64,000 nt of DNA from Anastrepha obliqua (taxonomy: Eukaryota; Arthropoda; Insecta; Diptera; Tephritidae), in contig NC_072892.1 in the NCBI RefSeq assembly GCF_027943255.1, positions 167,030,792 through 167,094,791 of the forward strand. The letters are read 5' to 3'. Every line of letters starts with the position of its first letter. The first letter of the stretch is position 1. This document shows positions 9,569 to 19,724 of this stretch, piece after piece. A program made the translations under genes and the position numbers. The notes under the pieces are model-generated. The model was not told where the DNA came from. It saw only the letters and a program-made list of their open reading frames with translations, and did no database searches.

Positions 9569-10483
9569 CTGTGTCCAAAAAATAAGGTGACATTGTATTT
9601 ATTTTGAAAATTCTTTATTTATTCTTCCAAATCAATTTCATCCCCTTCAAAGTAATCCCCTCCCGACACAATGCACTTATGCCAACGTTTTTTCCAATTT
9701 TCGAAACACTGGTTGTAGTCACTTTCCGGGATGGCCTTCAGTTCCGTCTTCGTTGCGGCTTGAATCTCCTCTATCGTGTCAAAACGGTGTCCCCGGAGCG
9801 GTCTTTTGAGCCTGCTGAACAGCCAGAAGTCGCACGGTGCCAGATCAGGTGAATACGGTGGTTGCGGAACGATATGGGTTGAGTTTTTGATGAAATGATC
9901 ACGAATTACGAGTCCAAAAAATTCAATGTTTTCGGTACCAGTCGAGATTTGACGCGCTTGAGGCCCAAAATATCCTTCAAAATGGTATTGACTGAGCCTT
10001 TCGATATGCCAACATCATCAGCAAGGTCTCTAATCGTTAATCGACGGTTTTTCAACACCAAATCTTTGATTTGTTGGACGTGAGCTTCGTCAGTTGAGGT
10101 TGATGGTCGCCCAGGACGCTCTTCGTCTTCGACACGTTCACGACCGGCTTGGAACTCACTATACCACTTGTAAACATTTTTTTTAGACATAGCCTCATCA
10201 CCAAAGGCTTTCTGCACCATCCTCAACGTATCCGAAAATTGATTCCGCAAACAAAATTTAATGCAAATTCTTTGCTCAACAAATTTCGACATTGCAAAAA
10301 ACGAGAAACTCACTTTTAGCAGCTCACAAAACGACGCGTATCTCAAAGAGTAAATGAATATTTCACATGAAATTTGACATAGATGTCACTCACAGTACTA
10401 CCAACCTAAAAAAAAAAAGAATTCTCCTAATCCTTCAAAGCGCGCAGTTTAAAATCAAATGTCACCTTATTTTTTGGACACAG
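9569..10483 (-). mobile_element. Internally deleted DD34D mariner
   Basis: The 915-bp element starts CTGTGTCCAAAAAATAAGG and ends with its inverse, and is flanked by TA on both sides (9567-9568 and 10484-10485). The terminal repeats are about 28 bp, normal for mariner. It carries a deleted transposase gene on the minus strand. A relative with the same 3' end is at 21414-21941. Confidence 0.9.
9619..10292 (-). pseudogene. Mariner transposase, central part deleted
   Basis: Starts at an ATG ([17 protein letters not shown]). The helix-turn-helix region runs through [20 protein letters not shown] and [19 protein letters not shown] to [11 protein letters not shown]. The frame then breaks at about 9906, and the plus-strand segment 9619-9905 encodes, in reverse, NSTHIVPQPPYSPDLAPCDF (third catalytic Asp) to DYFEGDEIDLEE-stop. 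The stretch holding the first and second catalytic aspartates is gone. The bipartite DNA-binding domain is nearly complete, so the product, if made, might bind ends but could not cut. Confidence 0.85.
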
Positions 10484-10485
10484 TA

Positions 10486-11210
10486 GTATATGGATGTGAG
10501 CCACAGTGGCGAGAACATTTGCGACATTTACGACCTTTTGTCCGCTTTGCCCAGTTGATTAATTCTTTCAATATTTATAATTTATGTGCAGCAACTAGTA
10601 GTTCCAATCAGCTGTTATTGTTGTTAACACTTCGCTTATGGGGAAATATGCTCTAATTACATCATTTGCGCGGCGCATGCGCAAACGCGGTTGGCGAGTC
10701 GACTCGGTGCGTGTGTGGCAAGTCAATTAATAAGTCAGCAAAGCTGGTGTTTAAAATATAGAAAATGCATTTTTTCTTCGTATATAAATTAAATACTTTT
10801 GTTGATTTTATCAATGTACCTTTGATGAAGTGGTAGGACAAGTTTTAACTGGTCGATAAACAAGAGCAAATGTTTGTAAGCAGACATGTAATTAGACAAA
10901 TGTACATTGGCCCACTGGCAGTTGCTGAAAACAGCTGGCATATAATACAGGTACATATTTGCAAGAGATTGAGGGAACAGCGAAAAGCAATTACAGTTTT
11001 TTTTTTTTTCAAATTGCATCAAAGAAATTTTTCCGCATAGTGGGATATTCTCTAATTTTTCGATTGCGAAGATATAATCAAATCACTAATGTGCAAATTG
11101 AGATATTTAGGGTTAATGATTTCAATACAAGGGCTGAAATTTTGTATCAGGAATATGAGCGGTGGTATCGAGAACGAATTCTAACAAATAAAAAGGTCTA
11201 AATTTTTAAG
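10486..11210. other. No gene recognised
   Basis: Mixed A/T-rich DNA. It includes a short GC-rich patch around 10660-10720 (GCGCATGCGCAAACGCGG). No coding similarity seen. Confidence 0.5.
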
Positions 11211-11530
11211 TGGCCGCCGTAGCCAAATGGGTTTGTGCGTGATTACCATTCGGAATTCACAGAGAGAACGTTGGTTCGAATCTCGGTGAAACACCAAATT
11301 AAAAAAAAAAACATTTTCTAATAGCGATCGCTCCTCGGCAGGCAATGGCAAACCCCCGAGTGTATTTCTGCCATGAAAAAGCTCCTCATAAAAATATCTG
11401 CCATTCGGAGTCGGCTTGAAACTGTAGGTCCCTCCATCCACGCACACCACACCACACCACAAATAGGAGGAGAAGCTCGGCCAAACACCCAAAAAGGGTG
11501 TACGCGCCAATTATATATATATTATAGATT
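11211..11530 (+). mobile_element. tRNA-derived SINE, copy 2
   Basis: Same family as the SINE at 6408: GCCGCCGTAGCC head, B-box GGTTCGAATCT near 11274, the CCAAACACCCAAAAAGGGTG block and a TATA-type tail. Its tail is the insertion site of the long inverted-repeat element that begins at 11539, so this SINE is older than that insertion. Its own target duplication is not clear. Confidence 0.8.
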
Positions 11531-11538
11531 ATATATAT

Positions 11539-12448
11539 GGGACGTTCCACGTCAACCGGTACACTAGCCGGTCCAAAATTCTATGGGACCGATTTTGAAG
11601 TCCAAGGTCTCAAAATGATCGTCTGAATGTCCACTATTGAAAGCCGTCTGGCCCATTGAGAAATTCAATATGGCGTCCAAATTATGGCGTCTAAGCTGAC
11701 TAAAACTTAGAGTTTATTTAAAATCTTGTGTGCTCCTAAGAAAACCAGGAGCAATGAAAAAAAAGTAATACTGATTCTTTATGTTCTTAGGGTCGCAGAT
11801 TACGATTTCGGAAGCAGATTTCCAAAATTTTTATTTTTTATTTTTTTTTTATTTTTTTTTATTTTTTTTTATTTTTATTTTATATCGCCGTATTGGATCC
11901 GCTATTTTGAATTCTTGAAATATGACTCCAGAATCGCAATCAGCGACCCCAAAAACCCCTTTAAAACAGGTTTCAAAAAAATCGAAATAATTTTTTTATT
12001 TTTGACCGCCATATTGGATCCGCCATTTTGAATTTTAAAAATCTGACTTCAGATTCGTAATCAGCGACCCCAAAAACCTCTTAGAAATACATTTTAAACA
12101 AATCGAAATAAATTAATATTTTCGGCCGCCATATTGGATCCTGGATCCGCCATTTTGAATTTTGGAAATCTGCTTCCGAAATCGTAATCTGCGACCCTAA
12201 GAACATAAAGAATCAGTATTACTTTTTTTTCATTGCTCCTGGTTTTCTTAGGAGCACACAAGATTTTAAATAAACTCTAAGTTTTAGTCAGCTTAGACGC
12301 CATAATTTGGACGCCATATTGAATTTCTCAATGGGCCAGACGGCTTTCAATAGTGGACATTCAGACGATCATTTTGAGACCTTGGACTTCAAAATCGGTC
12401 CCATAGAATTTTGGACCGGCTAGTGTACCGGTTGACGTGGAACGTCCC
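11539..12448. mobile_element. Non-autonomous DNA element with 291-bp terminal inverted repeats
   Basis: The arms 11539-11829 and 12158-12448 are inverted copies; comparing them by eye I found no mismatch or gap. The ends begin GGGACGTTCCACGTCAACC. It sits in the AT tail of a SINE, with ATATATAT on both sides (11531-11538 and 12449-12456), compatible with an 8-bp duplication, though the repeat makes the length ambiguous. The centre (about 11880-12160) holds two to three imperfect copies of a ~120-bp unit containing GCCATATTGGATCCGCCATT and CAGCGACCCCAAAAACC. No transposase frame is visible. GGG-ends with an 8-bp duplication would fit Merlin, but this is a guess. Confidence 0.8.
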
Positions 12449-12456
12449 ATATATAT

Positions 12457-12873
12457 ATAATTGTTAAATTTTTTACCTTAGTCAAGTATATTCAAAATTT
12501 TTTCCTTCTCCCGAAATTTTACTCCCACTAGTTGAGTCCGCTACCTATCTACAGGTTACTTCTTTAATTTAAGTATTTCATTTTTATGGATAACTACAAG
12601 GAGATTCGCTTAGCTGCTCTGAATACTAATGCAAGCATTTTTGCGCACTTAATCGGAACGTGAAATTATCCGGATTTTTTTACATGCCCAAGTAAGTCAA
12701 TTATCCGAAAGTTTCTGTTTTTTAACAAAACTATAAGGAAATGAAACCCAAGTAAAAATTATAACTCTTTGCAGTTTTATTTATTCAAACATCACATAAA
12801 TCACAAAACAGACTAAATATTAGGATTATAAGGGGCAAATTTAATGATTTCATTTCACTAAAAATATATTAAC
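12457..12873. other. No gene recognised
   Basis: Unique-looking A/T-rich sequence between two transposons; nothing coding. Confidence 0.45.
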
Positions 12874-14117
12874 TGCGCAACTAAGTTCCCGCTGTTTGTC
12901 AATAGATGCCGCCAGTCGCTTCTAGTCGATTCTAACATAACCAAAACGTCATAAACCAAGCTTAGATATATAGTAAGCAAACTGTTTCGACACATTAGTG
13001 ATTTTGTTTTGGTGTCATATACTTTTGGTTTTGTGAAAATGTTTGATTTTGTGCCGAATAATCGTCATTTGCGGGAAGTGCTGATTTTAATCTTTCACTC
13101 GAAGAAAACGACGGCTGAAGCGCATCGAGAGCTACAAAAAGTTTATGGATATGCTGCTTGAAGTAAAACAACGTGCCGAGATTGCTTCCGTCGCTTCAAA
13201 GACGGTGATTTTAATGTGGACGACCGTCCGCGTGAAGGAAGGCCAAAAACCTTCGAATACGCTGAATTGGAGGCATTTCTCAATGAGGATCTGTGTCAAA
13301 CGCAAGAAGAGCTCACTTTGGTATTAGGAGTTACCCGCCAATCAATTTTCAAGCGATTTCAAGCTTTGGGAATGATTCAGAAATAGGAGACTTGGGTTCC
13401 TTATGAGTTAAAACCAAGTGAACAACTGCTCCAGCGGCAAAAGACGAAGGTGTTTCTTCATCGCATCGTGACGGGTGATGAAAAATGGATTCATTACAGC
13501 AATCCAAAAGAAATAAAGTCACTGCCCGGTTCTACTGGTTCTACGTTGTCGCCTCGGCCGAATATTCACGCTGCGAAGGTTTTGCTATGTATTTGGTGGG
13601 ACCAAGTTGGTGTTACTTATTGTGAACTGTTAAAACTACGCGAAACCATCACTGGGAATCGGTATCGACTTCAATTGATGCGATTGAGCCGAGCATTGCG
13701 CGAGAAGCGGCCGCAATACGCGGAGAAGTATGAACAAGTGATTCTACAGCATGACAACGCTCGGCATCGCGTTGCCAAGCCAGTTAAACCCTAGCTGGAA
13801 ATACTGAAAGGGCAAATAATATACTACCCCACCCGCCATATTCTCCAGATATTGAGCCATCCGATTATCACCTGTTTCGATCGTTGGCACTTGGTCTAGC
13901 TGACCAGCAGTTCCATTCATATGAAGACATCAAAAAATGGCTTGATAGCCTCAAAAGATGAACAATTTTCCCACGACGGTGTACGAGATCTTCCAGAAAG
14001 ATGGAAAAAAGTAGTAGCCAGCGCCGTGGGCAATACTTTCAATGATTCACTTGTAACCATTTTTCCAGAATAAAGTTGTATTTTCATAAAAAACAACAGC
14101 GAGAACTTAGTTGCGCA
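12874..14117 (+). mobile_element. Mellifera-like mariner, decayed
   Basis: Terminal inverted repeats read TGCGCAACTAAGTTC at the left and its inverse at the right (14103-14117). The element is about 1.24 kb, the usual mariner length, and holds one transposase gene on the plus strand. A clean TA target duplication is not obvious, so the boundaries are approximate by a few bases. Confidence 0.75.
13039..14045 (+). pseudogene. Mellifera-like mariner transposase, frameshifted
   Basis: Begins MFDFVPNNRHLREVLI. It keeps the helix-turn-helix block (AEHRELQKVYG-like, then FKDGDFNVDD and LGVTRQSIFKRFQALGM), the first catalytic Asp in VTGDEKWIHY, the second in ILQHDNARHR and the third in SPDIEPSDYHLF, ending RGQYFQ-stop. 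It is broken by frameshifts near 13130, a stop near 13385 and another frame change near 13790. All three catalytic aspartates can still be read, in three separate frames. This is a full-length but dead copy, more decayed than the relative at 54432. Confidence 0.85.
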
Positions 14118-14519
14118 TGAATAACTAAAAGAAGATTCGCTTAGCTACCGGATGCTAAATTTTTTTTTTTCAAGCACGTTTAACCCATAGGTCCCCAATG
14201 TTTTTGACAACCCCTAGTAAAATTTTGTAAGGAATTTTTTTGTAGAACATATTAATCCTTTAATACCCAGTTTAAGAGGGTTTTTGAACAATTTTTGAAA
14301 AAATGGGTTAAATATTTAGTCACATAACAAAAAAAAGTATCATTGAATTTCACTAAAAGCCTTCTAAGACTAAATTTAAGAAAAATCAATATTTGTACTG
14401 GATTCACCATAATATTTAATATAGGATTTGATCAATGTTGCGAAATTTTAATATACTGTAAAAAAATTGTGACCCGGTTGACCAAAACCCAGTTGGGGTT
14501 TTACTATTTTACATGAGTT
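14118..14519. other. No gene recognised
   Basis: Homopolymer-rich A/T sequence; nothing coding seen. Confidence 0.45.
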
Positions 14520-15475
14520 CTATCATTTGCAATTGGTTGGTTTGGGCCCGAAAATTGCTGTCACACAGTGTAATATTTATTTAAAACTTAAAGAAAATCT
14601 GTTATCTTGCTTTGGTTTAAATTTTTTACAGACATTTTTATCATTACGGTCTCAATTTTATAGAACAAATTATAATCTTATACATAAACATTGCAGTACC
14701 GATGCGGCACATCCAATGCGCAAAGGGCTTCTTTTTTGTAACAATAGTGACGTCATTATTCTTATCATTGAATTTTTCCTCGTCTGTGCTATTGCCAGCT
14801 AAAACATCCAAGGTTTGAAAGATCCCTTCCTCAGTAAGTTTAGTATTTTGATTTGGTATTTGATCAAAAAAGAAATTTTCAATCTTCTTGTGCCTGAAAA
14901 ATGTAATAAAAAGGGTTTATATCAGCTTCTTAAAGTTTATTGTTTACTTATTACCTTTCTGAAACAGTTAACAATATTCTGTTGTTTTACCATCTCCCAC
15001 GCCCTTTATTGGCTCCAAAAACTCAGTCACAAAAATGTGTCGCTTCAGCGCGCACATTTTTTATAGTGTCTGTATTTGTCTATACTGAACTTTCAATGCA
15101 TGAATCACTCCTTGCTCCAGCAAATTTATAAGCTCGGTTGAGTTAAGGGAAAGATTCTGATTCTTCTGTCCAGCTGACATGCAACTTTGTGACTGGCAGC
15201 GTAATCCACAAGCAAAATAATGTTGTTGTTTGGTTTTTTCATCTACTTATCAAGCGAAAGTAAGATTTTATTCCAAATATTTGTTATCATCCTTCCTTTC
15301 CCATTAGCGAAGTATGGCAAAGGAATTTCCACATTGCGAAAACATCGAGGATTTTGTGACTTCCCAGTGATGAAAACTTTTTTGTACGCACCAATAGCAT
15401 TACACAGAAGGAGCAAAGTAAGTCGAACATTTTGCCTTTTCCGAAAGGGCAAAGGACTGTCTGTGATGCCCACCT
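14520..15475 (-). pseudogene. pogo/Tigger-type transposase remnant
   Basis: The minus strand reads RKRQNVRLTLLLLCNAIGAY, ITGKSQNPRCFRNVEIP, then IILLVDYAASHKVAC and RIRIFPLTQPS, and in the next frame LEQGVIHALKVQYRQ. This is the DDE domain of pogo/Tigger (jerky-like) transposases: VTVLLCANA...GKSKNPRCFKN...ILLLLDNCPAH...LQPLDQGVI. The second catalytic Asp sits in LLVDYAASH. The N-terminal CENP-B-type DNA-binding domain and the first Asp block are missing; the remnant is joined on that side to LINE sequence at about 15475. Stops and frame changes throughout. Confidence 0.7.
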
Positions 15476-16590
15476 TTTCCATGTGCTTTGCCCATAGGAA
15501 GTGGCCCGTAATCATTTCAACCAGCCTCCTACAGTCCCCTCTGCTTAATGACAGGCGGATTTGCGACAGTCGGTCGGGCATGACAGGTAACATCAGTTTT
15601 GTTCATCTGCAGCCTCTCTCAGCCTGCCAAGCTCGCTTGTGGGTTAGAGTAACCCGTTTGCTAACCGTGGCTTTGATGGCTGCAGATGGTAGCAGAACGG
15701 GCCTCAGTTGGCCTTAGAGGCCAGTTTGGCTAAAGAGTCAGAGATCTCGTTTCACGCGATACCCATGTGTCCCGGGACCCACGTTAGCATCAGACTATTA
15801 TGTCTACCGATATAGTTCAGCCCGGATTTACAGGACGTAACTACCCCTGATGTGGTTGGGGGCTGTTTGAGGCCATGAGCACAGGTTTGTTGTATACACA
15901 TATAGATCTGCCTCTCCATCTGTTTTTCACAACAGTATACAACACAGATGCATGCATTCCAAGAGCAAAGTGCAGTTTTGTCCCGCTGGATTCCACGTAG
16001 ACCCCAAAGCCGGAGCCGTGCTCGGTCCTGGAGCTATCCGTAAAAATGCGAAAATAGTGTTTGCCGGGCTCATTTTCTGAGTTTGTCCACAATTGAGGCT
16101 CTGGCAGCGCCACACTGTATCTCTTGTCAAGCACGACTCTGGATGGCATGGAGTCAAGGGGCATGGCAAGGACCGTTGGGTCGAAGTCCGTGCCTTCTCT
16201 GTTGCCCAGTGCCGTACAGTGCCGTATCAATTCTCATTGTGTTGCAGCCTGCAGATGGCCTTCAAAGCCTCTTCTTAGATGAAAACATCAAGTGGTGTTA
16301 TACTAACTAGAGCATCTAAAGCCGGGTCTGACGTGGTCGGAAATGCTCCTCCGCAACAGATGGCCACAGCGCGTTGTACTCTCTATAAGGTCCTCCTGAC
16401 TCCCACGACAGAGAGTACACTCATCCAGACCACTAATGCATAGGTGATAATAGGTCTTATCATAGCCGTGTAGATTCAAAGCTTGTAATAACGGCGTCAT
16501 GTTGCCTCTGCTGGTCAAACCATAATAATAAGGCTTTTTCCACTCTTTTGCGTGCACTGCTCCAGCGCGTCTCGGGCTAAACCTCGGCAA
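15476..16590 (-). pseudogene. LINE ORF2 remnant with RNase H domain
   Basis: The minus strand reads TALGNREGTDFDPTVLAMPL and DSMPSRVVLDKRYSV, then FRIFTDSSRTEHGSGFGVYV (RNase H start, first Asp in FTDSS). After stops come SLMLTWVPGHMGIA and NEISDSLAKLASK (the GH..I..NE..D block), and then LSRGDCRRLVEMITGHFLWA, the post-RNase H tail. This is the 3' half of an RNase H-bearing LINE (I/LOA/R1 group). The part 16303-16590 (MTPLLQALNLHGYDKTYYHL, CTLCRGSQEDLIES) looks like the C-terminus of a second element. All are interrupted. Confidence 0.7.
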
Positions 16591-18127
16591 TTATGTGAAA
16601 GGAAGTTAGAACCAAGTAAGTATGATCACACCACCTCTATCAGAAACGAGAATTTTGCATTTAGTACTGATCCGGCTTTAGATCGTAATACATCACTTTT
16701 AGCTCACTCAGTAACCGCTTAACCGATTTTACAAACTTATTTCGCGCATTGTCTTTAGCCCCACTCGAAAATTCTTTGCAACTTTTTAATTCGGACAATA
16801 AATGCTCTCACCTCCCATATAACGATATATGTCACAGGTGATGCTAGGTTTTCCAGCTTTCAGTAGTGGGAGAGTGAAAATTTTAAGATAGAAATTGAAG
16901 TGAGGCCTCTCTAAGCGATTTAAGCATCATAGTGACACAACCCAGATGCTTTTAAAACTTAAAAAGTTTGCTTGTGTATTTATCGATACATTTATTGATG
17001 AAGCAAGCGAGATATCTGAAAGAAGAATCTAAGAAGGCTTAGAAATGTTCAACCAACTAAACTCTATTTTGAAACAACTAAGGACGGCCTGTAAGGATCT
17101 CGCTACATAGGTGGATTTGGACGACATCAGGAAAGTTCTCAAAGCCGATCTTTTCACAGGTCTAAACTGATAGTAGTGCCTTTAAATTCATTTTTATTTA
17201 TGAATTTCGAGCTTCAGTAACTTAAAGTCCATTTTTTGTATAACATCATCTGTGATTTTACAACAAAAAAACAACAGTTTTAATATCTGGCAGTCCTAAA
17301 CTCTCACTGGGAAACAGATTCTCGTTTTAAACTAAGAATTTTAATTAATCATTACACTGGTTCACTCTTGTGCCCCCTTCAAGAATGCCGTTGAATGATA
17401 TTTTTAAAGTAAAGTACGATAAGCTGCTTTTCTATTATTCTTTCAAAAAAAAAAAAAATCACAATAAACCCAGTTTGCACAAATAAATCAACTCTGCTAC
17501 AAAAGACCAACGGAATATTTGAAATAAGTAAAGGGATTATTAATTTTTGTTTCACATTAGCACTTTTATTGAATCTATGGACAGACAAACAGCTTTCCAT
17601 GATCAACCAGCCAAAAGAATTTTCTCTCTTCAGCCACCTAAGTTTTCGATGGCAATAATATTGCATTTTTGGAATGCAATTAAATGCCTTCGGTGCAGAT
17701 TTGCAAACTACAAACACAAAGGCATGCAAATGTAGCTAAAATCTGTAATTTCAGCAATATCAGCAGCAAGCGCACAGAACAAAGGCAACAACGCTTTGAT
17801 TAGCTCATGCAAATTTTATATATTTATATGTAAGCATGTGTACACTCATATACTCCTATGCCCCAATGCCCTGCCGGAAAAATTTCTATTGGCAAACTGG
17901 TTTGCTTCAAATGAGTTGGTTTTTCTAAATTGGTTACTTTTCATTCAAGCGACAGATGAGTTGTAAACAATGAAGGCCTAGGAGTTGTCTATTAGCCTCC
18001 TCTGCATTGATCTTACAAAAGTTCAAAAGTTGTATTAAATTATGCAGATAACCCTGCGTAACAGCACTCTGGCACTTTTATGGTCTAATAAAGATAAAAA
18101 AAAATGTCATGAGAGAAATTTCTTATA
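16591..18127. other. No gene recognised
   Basis: About 1.5 kb without recognised genes or repeats. Short open frames near 17380-17730 on both strands have no features I recognise. A poly-A run lies near 17445. Confidence 0.5.
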
Positions 18128-19433
18128 AAGCGTGATTTTTTATACATAGGAAAGTTTTTCAAGAAAACACACCTAAAATTCAGAAAAATGCATGACATTT
18201 TTATTTAAATCGATAGTACCGTCAATATAATTTAATGTTTGAAGATTATTTCATGCAAATGTTGACCGCGACTGCGCTTCAAATGGTCCATCCACTTAGT
18301 CCAATTTTGGCATACTCTTTCCAATGTATCGGCCGGTATCTCACATATAAATGCTTTAATGTTGCCTTCCAATGCGTTAATTGAAGCAGGCTTGTCCAGT
18401 AGACATGAGCCTTAACATAGCTCCACAAAAAATACTCTAAAGGCGTTATATCGTATGATCTGGGTGGCCAATTGACAGGTCCCGAACGTGAAATAAAATG
18501 TTTACCGAACTCGCCTCTCAGCAAGTCCATTGTTACGCGTGCTGTGTGGCATGTGGCACCACATGTCATGCAAGTCAAGCTCTTGCATTTTGGGCAAAAA
18601 AAAGTTGAATATCATTTCAAGGTACCGCTCACCATTCGCAGTTACGTTACGATTCACAGCATCTTTGAAGCAGTACGGTTCAATGATACCTCCACCCCAT
18701 AAACCGCACCAAACTGTGACCTTTTCTGGATACATTGGTAGCTCTTGCAATTCTTCTGGCTGATCTTCACTCCAAAATCGACAATTCCGCTTATTTACGT
18801 ACCCATTGATCCAAAAATGAGCTTCGTCGCTGAACACAATTTTTCCATAAAAAAGTGGATCTTCGGCCAACTTTCCAAGAGCCCAGCCGATTCACCAAAA
18901 ATTCTGCGTTGCGATAGGTCGTTCGGCTTCAATTATGGCACCAGCTGTATTTGAAAGGCTTCACAACCCAATCCTTTCGCAAAGGCTTCACAACTCAATC
19001 CTTTTCCACGTTGTTGAGTAACAGAGGCGCTATTGCTGCGAACGGCGACGAATCGATAATTGATGATCATCATTAACACTGGCCGATACAGCTGCGATAT
19101 TTTCTTCAGTTCGCACTCTACGTAAGCGTGTTGGTGGTTTGATGTCCAATAATGTAAATTTGGTTTTAACGTTAGTCACAATAGCTCGAATAGCCGCTTC
19201 AGTTGGTCGATTTAACTGACAATTAAATGGAAGAAGCGCGCGATAAACTTTCTTAACAGAACTCGCATTTTTATAATAAAATTCAATGATTTGCAACCGT
19301 TGTTCGTTTGTAAGACGATTCATGGTAAATTTATAGACCAAACTGAAGAGGTTGACGGTGAAACAAAACACGAAACGTGCGGCAGCTGTTTAAGCCAACT
19401 TTTTAAAAAGATAATAGCTAAAAAATCACCCGT
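18128..19433 (-). mobile_element. DD41D (rosa-type) mariner, nearly full length
   Basis: About 1.3 kb. The ends are imperfect inverted repeats sharing GTGATTTTTTA (18132 onward and its inverse ending near 19429), with TA outside both ends (18126-18127 and 19434-19435). It holds a single transposase gene on the minus strand. A 5'-truncated SINE starts about 35 bp past its right end. Confidence 0.75.
18232..19323 (-). pseudogene. DD41D mariner transposase, catalytic sites lost
   Basis: Starts at MNRLTNEQRLQIIEFYYKN, followed by the linker RLRRVRTEENIAAVSASVN and RRRSQQ. The middle reads LAEDPLFYGKIVFSDEAHFW (first Asp), NKRNCRFWSEDQPE, PEKVTVWCGLWGGGI, and the end reads GPVNWPPRSYDITPLEYFLW and RGQHLHEIIFKH-stop. 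The second catalytic block is damaged: the expected WFQQDGATCHTA appears as MWCHMPHS or, one frame over, GATCHTAR, so a small deletion has removed FQQD and shifted the frame. The third Asp is Glu (codon 18435-18437). Additional stops follow RRRSQQ. The overall length matches the family (about 340-360 residues). Confidence 0.85.
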
Positions 19434-19469
19434 TAGTTATGCCCTCAATTTTAGGAAACTCCGCACAAG

Positions 19470-19690
19470 TTTTTTCTAATGGCGATCGCTCCTCGGCAGG
19501 CAATGACGAACCTCGGAGTGTATTTCTGCCATGAAAAAGCTCCTCATAAAAATATCTGCCGTTCGGAGTCGACTTGAAACTGTAGGTCCCTCCATTTGCG
19601 GAACAACTTTAAGACGCACGCCACAAATAGGAGGAGGAGCTCGGCCAAACACCCAAAAAGGATGTACGTGCCAATTATATATATTATACA
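19470..19690 (+). mobile_element. tRNA-derived SINE, copy 3, without tRNA head
   Basis: Starts inside the family consensus (TTTTTTCTAATGGCGATCGC) and continues through the GGAGTCGAC, CACGCCACAAATAGGAGGA and AACACCCAAAAAGGATG blocks to a TATA-type tail. The RNA polymerase III boxes are missing, so this is a 5'-truncated copy. Confidence 0.8.
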
Positions 19691-19724
19691 TATATATAAT
19701 GTCGTAATTCCTATATGAAATAAC

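Noticed and set aside
17379..17735. Overlapping frames on both strands as genes
   Set aside because: They contain poly-F/poly-I runs from homopolymers and no recognisable domain.
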